DNA of 64,000 nucleotides from Phytohabitans flavus (lineage in GTDB: Bacteria; Actinomycetota; Actinomycetes; Mycobacteriales; Micromonosporaceae): assembly GCF_011764545.1 (NCBI RefSeq), contig NZ_AP022870.1, positions 4,262,001 through 4,326,000 of the forward strand. The letters run 5' to 3'. A program made the position numbers and the translations under genes. This document shows positions 53,264-62,322 of the stretch, piece by piece (the stretch's first letter is position 1; every line of letters starts with the position of its first letter). Under the pieces are notes generated by a model. The model was not told the origin of the DNA, did no database searches, and saw only the letters and a program-made list of their open reading frames with translations.

Positions 53264-54399
53264 GCTGGCGCCCCGGCGCGGGGCAGGATCGCGGTGACCG
53301 TCCAGCCGCGGTCGGCGTTGGGGCCCGCGGCGCAGGTGCCGCCGAGCAGGTCGGCGCGTTCCATCATGCCGATCAGGCCAAACCCGGGCTGGCTCGCCGG
53401 GCGGACGGCGCTGGCCTCGCCGTCGTCGCTGACCCGCAGGTGTACCGAGGTGTCGTCGGCCGCGACGCTGACCTCGATGCGGGTGGCGTGGCGGGCGTGG
53501 CGGCGGGCGTTGGTCACCGACTCCTGGGCCAGCCGGTACAACGCCGAGCCGACCGCCGGCGGCAGGTCCTCCATGTCGCCGCGGATGTCCACGTCGACGG
53601 CGGGCCCGGCGCGGAACCGGCCGGCGAGCCGCCCGATGTCGGCGACCTGCGGGTTTGGCGCCAGGTCGGCGGGCTGGTCGCGGCGGAGCACCCGGACCAT
53701 CGCGCGCATCTCGGCCAACGCGCGGGACGCCTCCGCCTCGATCACCTGGAGCGCCTCGACCGCGGCGCCGGGCTGGGTGGCCGAGGCGGCGATACCGGCC
53801 TGGGCCCGGATCGCCATCGCCGACACATGGTGCGCGACCGTGTCGTGCAGGTCGCGGGCGATCCGCTCGCGCTCCAGCAGCTTGACCCGGTCGAGCTCAC
53901 GCAGGCGGGCGCTGGCCCGGAAGCGGACCGCGGCGCCCAGCGCGGCGACACCGAACATCACCGCGAAGCCGGCGATCATCTCGCCGACGCCGATCGTGAG
54001 GGCGAAGGTGGAGAGGACGAGCTTGGCCGCGATGAAGGCGGAGCCGATCACGGCCTCCCGGCCGGCGCCCCAGCGGAACAGCGCATACGTCAGGATGACC
54101 ACGAAGCCCGAGGAGTACATGAGGCAGGGGTCGCCGGGCAGCACGAACGGGGCGACCGCGGTCACGCCGTACGTGATCGCCACCATCCCGAGCGGCTGGG
54201 TGCGCCGCCACAGCAAGGTGGACAGCAGCGCGAGCGCCATGACCGCGGAGCCCGCCGGCCACGGCAGGTCGGACCGGAGGATCCCCTCCAGCACGATCGC
54301 GGGCACGAACAGGGCGAGCAGCACCCAGTCGCGCCAGACCCGGGCCGGGGCGTTGGGCGCCCGCGGCTCATCCCATACGGAACGCAGACGAGGGTGCAC
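53260..54399 (-). CDS. NarL-family sensor histidine kinase
   Basis: 379 residues from GTG 54399. Five membrane helices (about 22-160), then ERERIARDLHDTVAHHVSAMAIRAQ with the phospho-acceptor His, and HATPase_c (LYRLAQESVTNARRHARHA, VSDDGEA, GFGLIGMMERADLLGG). Fits the DesK/LiaS-like class. The stop overlaps the regulator start (GTGA). Divergent from the LtrA gene: both have leaderless-type TANNNT hexamers six bases before their starts, 93 bases apart. Confidence 0.88.
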   Translation of the reverse strand: MHPRLRSVWDEPRAPNAPARVWRDWVLLALFVPAIVLEGILRSDLPWPAGSAVMALALLSTLLWRRTQPLGMVAITYGVTAVAPFVLPGDPCLMYSSGFVVILTYALFRWGAGREAVIGSAFIAAKLVLSTFALTIGVGEMIAGFAVMFGVAALGAAVRFRASARLRELDRVKLLERERIARDLHDTVAHHVSAMAIRAQAGIAASATQPGAAVEALQVIEAEASRALAEMRAMVRVLRRDQPADLAPNPQVADIGRLAGRFRAGPAVDVDIRGDMEDLPPAVGSALYRLAQESVTNARRHARHATRIEVSVAADDTSVHLRVSDDGEASAVRPASQPGFGLIGMMERADLLGGTCAAGPNADRGWTVTAILPRAGAPA

Positions 54400-54405
54400 G
54401 TTCCT

Positions 54406-54411
54406 ATCGTA
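54406..54411 (-). promoter_or_regulatory. -10 element TACGAT, leaderless layout
   Basis: Minus-strand TACGAT ends six bases before GTG 54399 of the histidine kinase. Confidence 0.45.
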
Positions 54412-54479
54412 CGAACCAGGTGCGGCTTCCAGATCGGCCCAAAGTACGACCGATTCGTCCCCGGTACCCGACCCGCCTT

Positions 54480-54485
54480 TAGGCT
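54480..54485 (+). promoter_or_regulatory. -10 element TAGGCT, leaderless layout
   Basis: TAGGCT ends six bases before ATG 54492 of the LtrA-like gene. Confidence 0.5.
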
Positions 54486-54491
54486 CCTGCC

Positions 54492-55660
54492 ATGACGCGT
54501 AGGCGGTGGCGGGACGGTGGCAGCCCGGCCGGGCGGGTGACGGTGGTCGAGGTCTTCTTCGACGTGGTGTTCGTCTTCACGCTCACCCAGCTCACCCGGA
54601 TCCTGGAGGCGCATCTCACGCTCGCCACCGTCGGGCAGGTGCTGCTGCTCTTCGGGATCCTGTGGTGGATGTTCGACGGGTACGTGTGGCTCGCCAACCA
54701 CGTGCCGCCCGGGAGCCGGAGCAGAAGCTGCTGCTCTTCGTCGGCATGGCCGGGTTCCTGATCGCGGCGATCGGCATCCCGCGCGCGTTCGACGGCACGG
54801 GTGTGGTCTTCGGGGTCGGTTACCTGGTGACGATCTGCGTACACCTGCTGCTCTTCACCCAGGCCCGGGTCGGTCGGGCGCTGTCGCTGCTCGCGGTGTA
54901 CAACCTCGGTGCCGCCCTGCTGGTCCTGGCCGGCGGCTTCGCCGACGGCGCGCTGCGGACCGGGCTGTGGGTGGCGGCGCTGGCGCTCCAGATGGTCGTG
55001 CCGTACCTGGTGCCGCGGCACTCCTGGATCGGCACGGTGCGCTCGTTCCACCTGGCGCCGGAGCACTTCGTGGAGCGGCACGGCCTGCTGGTGATCATCG
55101 CGCTGGGCGAGTCGGTGGTGGCGATCGGCGCGGGCGTCGACGTCGACCACCTCACCGCGAGCACGGTCGCGGTGGTCGTGCTGGCATTGGCCCTGCCCGC
55201 CGGTCTGTGGTGGACGTACTTCACCGACACCCACGCCGCCGAGGTGACGATGAGCCGTGCCACCGGCGGCCCGGCCACCCGGCTCGCGCTGTGGCTGGGG
55301 CTGACGCACATCCCGCTGCTGCTGGGCATCGTCTTCACCGCGGCCGGCATCCACGCCGCGGTCGCCCACCCCGGCGACCACACGCACTGGCCGGAGGCGC
55401 TGGCGCTGGCCGGCGGTGTCGCGGCGTACCTGTGCGGCATCGCGGAGCTCCGCCGCGCGCTGCGCGTGCGCGGGGTGTGGCGCCGGCTGCTGACCGCCGC
55501 GGCGGTGCTGGCCACCGTCCCGATCGGCACCGAGGTCAACGCCGGGCTCCAACTTGTGGCAGTGGTCGGGGTGGTCGCGATCCCGCTGGTCCTGGAGCGC
55601 GGGCAGCACTCAGCCCCCGCAAAGCCCTCCACTGTGGAACACACCGGCACCAAGACCTGA
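54492..55660 (+). CDS. Low-temperature-requirement A (LtrA) family membrane protein, one frameshift
   Basis: About 389 residues from ATG 54492. Ten or more helices. The family signature opens with VTVVEVFFDVVFVFTLTQLTRIL and continues with WWMFDGYVWLANHVPP; later FHLAPEHFVERHGLLVIIALGESVVAIG and GLWWTYFTDTHAAEVTM are typical of LtrA. The name comes from a Listeria locus needed for growth in the cold, but the biochemical role is unknown. The frame breaks near 54712 (CCGCCCGGGAGCC, one base short), joining NHVPP to REPEQKLLLFVGMAGF. Independent of the next gene, which has its own promoter region. Confidence 0.82.
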
Positions 55661-55684
55661 GTCATCGGGGGCTTGGATTTACCG

Positions 55685-55694
55685 GAAATCTTTC
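55685..55694. promoter_or_regulatory. Candidate operator GAAA-TC-TTTC upstream of the xylanase
   Basis: GAAATCTTTC is a small inverted repeat in an AT-rich stretch 190 bases before the xylanase start. Similar GAAA...TTTC sites are bound by LacI-type xylan/cellulose regulators in streptomycetes (family knowledge); here it is a match by pattern only. Confidence 0.4.
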
Positions 55695-55698
55695 GTAA

Positions 55699-57291
<1,593 letters not shown>

Positions 57292-57301
57292 AAACGAACA
57301 C

Positions 57302-57335
57302 CCCCGGTGCGGAGGCCTCACCCTCCGCACCGGGG
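57302..57335 (+). terminator. Hairpin terminator after the xylanase
   Basis: Perfect 14-bp stem CCCCGGTGCGGAGG (57302-57315) with partner 57322-57335 and a six-base loop, ten bases after the stop codon. Confidence 0.75.
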
Positions 57336-57370
57336 CAGCGGCTCTTCCGCGCCCATTCCACTATGGACTT

Positions 57371-57440
57371 GAGCTACCGCGATGTCCGCGGTGGTCCAGA
57401 CCGCTGCTCCCGCGGCCTCACCCTCCGCGCTACACAACCC
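57371..57440 (+). repeat. Interspersed repeat, type A arm (left arm of composite)
   Basis: GAGCTACCGCGATGTCCGCG...GTGGTCCAGACC...GCTCCCGCGGCCTCACCC...CACAACCCAACC. Faces 57552-57620 across a core palindrome. Confidence 0.82.
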
Positions 57441-57463
57441 AACCCCGCGCACAAGCTAGTCGG

Positions 57464-57543
57464 CCCTTGATCTGCGATGGGATCGGAGCACGCAGCGATC
57501 GTGGTACGCAACTGCCCCTGAGGGGCCGCTAAATACCATGATC
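57464..57543. repeat. Core palindromic element, GATCGTGGTA family (left-framed copy)
   Basis: Left frame CCCTTGATCTGCG (57464-57476); stem GATCGTGGTA (57497-57506) pairs with TACCATGATC (57534-57543, one G-T change); inner CCCC/GGGG (57515-57518, 57522-57525). The right outer frame is missing because the right arm follows at once. Confidence 0.78.
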
Positions 57544-57551
57544 TGCCGGAG

Positions 57552-57620
57552 GTTGTGAACCGCGGAGGGTGAGGCCGCGGGAGCAGCGGTCTGGACCACC
57601 GCGGACATCGCGGTAGCTCA
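57552..57620 (-). repeat. Interspersed repeat, type A arm (right arm of composite)
   Basis: Inverse copy of 57371-57440, with the same ATGTCC variant, ending 55 bases before the stop codon of the convergent coiled-coil gene. The two arms of this element match each other better than they match arms elsewhere. Confidence 0.82.
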
Positions 57621-57674
57621 AATTTCTATTCTGGGCCAGATTCGCAGATGAGCCCGACCACGAAGAGTGTCCGG

Positions 57675-59141
57675 CTATTCGGCCATTCGGGGGCCTGGCT
57701 GTGCGGGGACGGGGCCGGCGTTGTGGTCCGCCGGGTGGCCGTTTGTGCTGTCGTGCTCGCCGGCTGGCTCGACCTGGCCGTTGCGGGGGCTCGGCTCGAA
57801 GAGGCCGCGCGCGGGCAGTGGCACCGGCACCTCCGGCCGGTGCGCCACCTCGGGCACGTGCGCCGCCTCAGGCATGTGTGCGGCCTCGGGCATGTGTGCC
57901 GCCTCGGGCACCTGCACGGGCTCCGCGGCCGGGATCTCCTCGACCGCCGGGGCCTGCCTCTGGCGGGGTGGGGCGACCTGCGGGTACTCGCCCGTCTGCA
58001 CGTTGCTCGCGGCGGCCGCCATCACCGCGGCGGCGGCCAGGTCGGCGACCCGCTTCGCCTCGCGCTGCACCCGGGCACGTACCTCCTTGGCGTGCCGCTC
58101 GGCGGAGTCCGCGGCGGTGCGGGTCTGCTCCAGCCGGTCGAGCTCGCCGGCCAGGTCCTGCCGTACCGCCCCGAGCTGCTGAAGCAGCTCGGCCACCTCG
58201 CGCTCGGCGACGTCACCGTCGTGGCGCACCTGGTTCAGCTGCTGCTGGCCGGTGTCCAGCTCGCTCAGCAGCTGGGTCAGGGCCTGCCGGCGCATCTGGA
58301 TCTCCTGCTGTACAAGCTGGAGCTGCTGCTGGTGGCTGGCCTGCTGCTCGTCCGCCCGGCGCCGGATGTCGGCCGCGTGCTGCTGTGCCTCCGCCAGCAG
58401 CGTGGCCGCGCTCTGCTCGGCCTGCGACCGCTCGTCGGCCATCTTGGCCTGTGCCGCGCTCAGCTGCTCGTTGAGGTCACGCTCGGCGGCCGAACGCCGG
58501 TCGGCGAGGTCGCGCTCCACAGTGGCCTGCCACTGGGTCAGCTCCTGGTGGGTGTTCGCCCGAGCGGTCTCGGTCTCCTGCTGCGACTGCGTCCGCGCCG
58601 CCTCCACCATCGCCTCGGCGTCGGCCCGCGCCTGCTCAGCCCGCTGGGCGGCCTCCTCGTCGACCTGCCTGGCCGCCTCGACGCTGCGGTCGTGGGCGGC
58701 CTCGCCGGCGGACCGTACCCGCTCGGCCAGGTCGCGGGCGTCGGCGAGCGCCTTCTCCGCCTGCGACTCGAGGGCCGCGGCCCGCTCGCCGGCAGCGTTG
58801 ACGAGCAGCTCGCCCTGCTTTTCGGAGAGCTCCAGGATCTGGTCGACCATCGTGCCGAGATCGCGGAACGATGCCTTCTCCAGCTGCCGCGGCCGATCCC
58901 GCAGCTCGACGAGCTCGGCGTGCATCTCGGCGAACTCGGCCCGGTGCTGGTGCAGCTGCGTGGCGAGGTCGCGGGCCTGTGCGATGGCCTGGTCGCGCTC
59001 CCTGGCCACTTGAGACATCCCGCTCTCGGCCTGGGCCACGAACCGGTCCACCTGGGTCTTGTCGTAACCACGCAGGGTGACCTGGAACCGCTGGGACGCC
59101 GCGCCCTCGGGCGCCATAACCGCCTCACCACGCTGGGACAT
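57675..59141 (-). CDS. DivIVA-like coiled-coil protein
   Basis: 488 residues from ATG 59141, with GGAGG six bases upstream. N-terminal DivIVA-like segment (FQVTLRGYDKTQVDRFVAQAE), then about 350 residues of nearly unbroken Ala/Glu/Gln-rich coiled coil (e.g. ARDLAERVRSAGEAAHDRS, QQQLQLVQQEIQMRRQALTQ), and a disordered C-terminus with short repeats (PEAAHMPEAAHMPEAAHVPEVAH). No membrane segment. In actinomycetes such proteins form cytoskeletal or polar scaffolds (Scy/FilP/DivIVA group) that organise tip growth; that role is inferred from architecture. Converges on the xylanase across a composite palindromic element. Confidence 0.8.
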   Translation of the reverse strand: MSQRGEAVMAPEGAASQRFQVTLRGYDKTQVDRFVAQAESGMSQVARERDQAIAQARDLATQLHQHRAEFAEMHAELVELRDRPRQLEKASFRDLGTMVDQILELSEKQGELLVNAAGERAAALESQAEKALADARDLAERVRSAGEAAHDRSVEAARQVDEEAAQRAEQARADAEAMVEAARTQSQQETETARANTHQELTQWQATVERDLADRRSAAERDLNEQLSAAQAKMADERSQAEQSAATLLAEAQQHAADIRRRADEQQASHQQQLQLVQQEIQMRRQALTQLLSELDTGQQQLNQVRHDGDVAEREVAELLQQLGAVRQDLAGELDRLEQTRTAADSAERHAKEVRARVQREAKRVADLAAAAVMAAAASNVQTGEYPQVAPPRQRQAPAVEEIPAAEPVQVPEAAHMPEAAHMPEAAHVPEVAHRPEVPVPLPARGLFEPSPRNGQVEPAGEHDSTNGHPADHNAGPVPAQPGPRMAE

Positions 59142-59283
59142 GCGCATCCTCCATAGGGACCGACAGCGAGCCGGGCCGCCGGCTGAGGGGGGTGGCGACC
59201 CGCCGCCCGCAAACGCTACCGTCACCGCGCCGCGAGCCATAGTGGGGTGCCATCACGATCCGACCAGCCGGTCGGCTCGCTGG

Positions 59284-59680
59284 TCAGGCGTTGGCGAGGC
59301 GGGTCACCAGGGTGCGGAGCCAGGGCTGGGAGAGGCCCGGCTCCCCGGCGGTGGCGCGGGCCAAGGCCCGCCGACCTTCCGTGCTGCGGCCGTACGCGAC
59401 GACCGCGACCGCCTCGGCCAGGGCGTTTCGGGTACGTTCGTCGCGGCCCGGACCGTCCGCCTCGGCAAGCCAGTATTCGGGCCGGCAGGTGCGGCGGCCA
59501 TGAAGACGAGGTCGCCGTCGCCGCTGCGGGCCAGCACCTTGCCGGCGCACGCGCCAGATCGTCCAGAAACCCGAGCTTCGGCGGGGTGGCGCCGGCCAGC
59601 GTTGAGCCGAGCTGGTCGGGGGTGACCAGGTCCCAGCGGAACGGTGGGCCCGGCGCCGGATTGTCCGCGCGGTGATTGTG
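59284..59680 (-). pseudogene. Degenerate or shortened gene, spread over three frames
   Basis: FRWDLVTPDQLGSTLAGATP...LGFLDDLAR, then in a second frame GKVLARSGDGDLVFMAA, then in a third frame TCRPEYWLAEADGPGRDERTRNALAEAVAVVAYGRSTEGRRALARATAGEPGLSQPWLRTLVTRLANA to TGA 59284. Two base losses, near 59545 and 59495, would join them into about 130 residues. From memory, related actinobacterial proteins that start FRWDLVTPDQLG are several hundred residues long, so the middle may have been deleted. No convincing start codon is seen; the upstream end is approximate. Divergent from the methyltransferase. Confidence 0.5.
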
Positions 59681-59723
59681 CCGGTGGTGGGATGGTGAGA
59701 CCGAAACATCAGAGGGAGGAACG

Positions 59724-60776
59724 ATGAGCACACTCGCCGAACGCCTGGTCGACGCGACGACCGGCGCGCTCGAACTCTTCACCATCCACCTCGGCCGCGA
59801 GCTCGACCTCTACACCGAGCTGGCCGACGGGCCGCTCACCTACCCGGAGCTGGCCGAGCGGGCCGGGATCGCACCCCGGTACGCCCGCGAGTGGCTGGAG
59901 CAGCAGGCCGTGGCCGGGCTGCTGACCGCCAGCTCGGACGAGGCCGCGCAGGCCCGGCGCTACGGGATCCCGGAGGAGCACCGCGCGGTGCTGCTCGACC
60001 CCGAGGACCCGTCCCACGTCGCGCCCCTCGCCGACCTCGTCGCGGGCATCGCCGCCGTGCTCGGCGAGCTCCCGGACGCGTACCGGACCGGCGGCGGCAT
60101 CCCCTTCTCCGCGTACGGTTCCGCGTTGCGCCGAGGGCAGGGCGGCATCAACCGGCCGCTGTTCCGCCACGAGCTGCCCGACTGGCTCGCCGCCATGCCG
60201 GACGTCGGCGAGCGGCTGGCCAGCAAGCCGATCGCCCGCATCGCCGACCTCGGCTTCGGCGAGGGGTGGTCGACGATCGCGCTGGCCCGCGCGTACCCGG
60301 GCGCGTACGTGGACGGGTACGACACCGACCAGGCCAGCGTGGCCGCCGCCCAGCGGCACGCCGCCGAGGCCGGGGTGGGCGACCGGGTCACGTTCCAGGT
60401 CGCGGACGCCAGCGGGCTCGCCGGCCCGTACGACCTCGTGTTCGTCTTCGAGGCGCTGCACGACATGGCCCACCCGGCGCAGGTGCTCACCGCCGTCCGC
60501 GCCGCGCTCGCCGAGGGCGGCACGGTGCTCGTGGCGGACGAGCGGGTGGCGGACACGTTCACCGCGCCCGGCGACGGGGTGGAGCGACTCATGTACGGCT
60601 GGAGCGTCAACCACTGCCTGCCCGCCTCGATGTCCGAGGTGGACAGTGCCGCGCTCGGCACCGTGCTGCGCCGCGGTACCGTGCACGAGCTGGCCGCCAA
60701 GGCCGGCTTCGCCGTGACGGAGCTGGCCCCGCACAACGACTTCTTCCGCTTCTACCGTTTGGACAGTGCACAGTGA
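59724..60776 (+). CDS. SAM-dependent methyltransferase with N-terminal winged helix
   Basis: 350 residues from ATG 59724, with GAGGGAGGAA upstream. Residues 1-100 form a winged-helix domain (ELFTIHLGRELDLYTELADGPLTYPELAERAGIAPRYAREWLEQQA) like those of O-methyltransferases. The SAM-binding core starts at ARIADLGFGEGWSTIALARAYPGAYVDGYD (motif I), with FVFEALHDMAHP as motif IV/post-I region. Closest in style to the Rv2258c-like methyltransferases; the acceptor is unknown. Its stop is eight bases from the end of the convergent small membrane protein gene. Confidence 0.83.
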   Translation: MSTLAERLVDATTGALELFTIHLGRELDLYTELADGPLTYPELAERAGIAPRYAREWLEQQAVAGLLTASSDEAAQARRYGIPEEHRAVLLDPEDPSHVAPLADLVAGIAAVLGELPDAYRTGGGIPFSAYGSALRRGQGGINRPLFRHELPDWLAAMPDVGERLASKPIARIADLGFGEGWSTIALARAYPGAYVDGYDTDQASVAAAQRHAAEAGVGDRVTFQVADASGLAGPYDLVFVFEALHDMAHPAQVLTAVRAALAEGGTVLVADERVADTFTAPGDGVERLMYGWSVNHCLPASMSEVDSAALGTVLRRGTVHELAAKAGFAVTELAPHNDFFRFYRLDSAQ

Positions 60777-60783
60777 ACCTGCG

Positions 60784-61146
60784 TCAGGTCATGCCGCCGC
60801 CGACATCCCACCCGCAACAAGAGATCACGGAACCGATGACCAGGCCGCTCAGGCCGGCGATGGTGCCCGCCAACCACGGGGAACGCTGACCCCGGAGGAC
60901 GTAGGCCAGGACCACCGCGCCGGCGATCAAGCCGGCGAGGACGGCGGGCACCCCGAAGAGCAATGCCAGGATGCCCGTGCCGGTCCGCTCGTCGAAGCAA
61001 AATCCGACGCAGTTCTCGTCCACCACGGTGGGCCGCTGCGACACCCAGAGCACCATGGCGAGAGCCGCGATGGCGAACCAGCCGAACAGCACCGCCACAC
61101 CCGTCAGGACCCGTCCCGTCGACGGCGCCGCATCCACGGTGTCCAT
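60784..61146 (-). CDS. Small three-helix membrane protein
   Basis: 120 residues from ATG 61146. Predicted helices: VLTGVAVLFGWFAIAALAMVLWV, GILALLFGVPAVLAGLIAGAVVLAYVL and WLAGTIAGLSGLVIGSVISCC. Between helices 1 and 2 is a short outside loop with two cysteines (ENCVGFCFDER). No family recognised. Converges closely on the methyltransferase gene and lies back to back with the XRE-cupin regulator; no evidence that it works with either. Confidence 0.65.
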   Translation of the reverse strand: MDTVDAAPSTGRVLTGVAVLFGWFAIAALAMVLWVSQRPTVVDENCVGFCFDERTGTGILALLFGVPAVLAGLIAGAVVLAYVLRGQRSPWLAGTIAGLSGLVIGSVISCCGWDVGGGMT

Positions 61147-61319
61147 GGTGTGGCGTGTGCCGGCCTCCAGGTAGCGGTCGATCGGCCGAGATCCAGACCG
61201 CGCGCGATGTGATCGACTAGTCGTTAAGAGCCACTTGACGGACCCGGGTGGGTGTGGCGGTAACCTACACTCGACATCCGGTCCGGGCTAGCCCGGCGAG
61301 CAGCGCGCGGGAGGTGGTC

Positions 61320-62099
61320 GTGGCGTCGTCAGCGGTGCCCCCGATCGGCGCGCGGCTGCGGGCCGAGCGCCGCCGCCGTGGCGTCAGCATCCGCGGGCTG
61401 GCCCGCGAGATCGGCGTCTCGGCGAGCCTCATCTCCCAGATCGAGACGGAGAAGAGCAGCCCGTCGGTCAGCACGCTGTACGCGATCTCGACCGCCCTCG
61501 GCATCTCGATCGAGGAGCTGTTCGGCCCGGTGACGGCCGACGAGACCGAGGCCGCCCCGGAGACGGAGGACGCCGACGACCCCGCCGAGGGCGACGAGGC
61601 GGCCGGCGTGCGGGTCGTGCGGCTGCCCGCCTTCGCGCCGGCCGGTGACGTGGCCGTCGTGCGGGACGGTCCGGCGGCGGCCGCGCTGCTCACCGCCGCC
61701 CTGGCCGCGTCCGGCGCCCCGGTGACCGCGACGCCCGTGGAGGTGGCCGGCAAGCGGGTCGGGCCGGTGATCACGCCGGACGAGCGCGAGGTGCTGACCC
61801 TCGACTCAGGAGTGACCTGGGAGCTGCTCGGCCGGATGCCGCACAAGCACGTGGAGTTCCTGCTGATCACGTACCAGCCGGGCGGCACCTCGTCGAGCTC
61901 GGGCCTGCTCATGCGCCACTCGGGGATCGAGTTCGGCTTCGTGATCAGCGGCGAGCTGACGCTGTCGCTGGGCTTCGAGACGCACAAGCTGACGGCCGGC
62001 GACGCGGTCTCGTTCGACTCGTCCAACCCGCATGCGTACCGCAACGAGAGCGCCGATCCCGCCGTGGGCGTGTGGTTCGTGCTCGAGCGCTGGGCCTGA
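61320..62099 (+). CDS. XRE family regulator with C-terminal cupin sensor
   Basis: 259 residues from GTG 61320, with GGGAGG five bases upstream. [67 protein letters not shown]. An acidic linker ([20 protein letters not shown]) leads to a middle region and a cupin_2 domain ([23 protein letters not shown]...[19 protein letters not shown]) that senses a small molecule, as in PuuR/CdhR-like regulators. It precedes the amidohydrolase gene in the same direction; the gap holds palindromes that may be its operator. Controls uptake or breakdown of the amidohydrolase substrate (inferred). Confidence 0.85.
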   Translation: MASSAVPPIGARLRAERRRRGVSIRGLAREIGVSASLISQIETEKSSPSVSTLYAISTALGISIEELFGPVTADETEAAPETEDADDPAEGDEAAGVRVVRLPAFAPAGDVAVVRDGPAAAALLTAALAASGAPVTATPVEVAGKRVGPVITPDEREVLTLDSGVTWELLGRMPHKHVEFLLITYQPGGTSSSSGLLMRHSGIEFGFVISGELTLSLGFETHKLTAGDAVSFDSSNPHAYRNESADPAVGVWFVLERWA

Positions 62100-62176
62100 G
62101 CCCAAACACCCCCTGCGCCCCACCCGGGCCCCCTGTGCACCAGGGCGTACATCTGCGCGTTCACAAGATCGCAAGT

Positions 62177-62217
62177 GTGTAAGTGGTATTGCACACGTGT
62201 GAACTAGCAGCTTACAC
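62177..62217. promoter_or_regulatory. Nested palindromes upstream of the amidohydrolase, candidate operator
   Basis: GTGTAAG (62177-62183) and CTTACAC (62211-62217) form an inverted repeat around the perfect palindrome CACACGTGTG (62192-62201), in the only AT-rich part of the gap between the XRE-cupin gene and the amidohydrolase. Confidence 0.55.
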
Positions 62218-62322
62218 TCCGGCCCTAAGACAGCTCGGAAACCAAGCTGACCCCCACTGGTAACACACGCCGAACCCACCCCCATAAAAGCCGCGTCGTG
62301 ACCCGTGAGAGGACGGTGTCCA

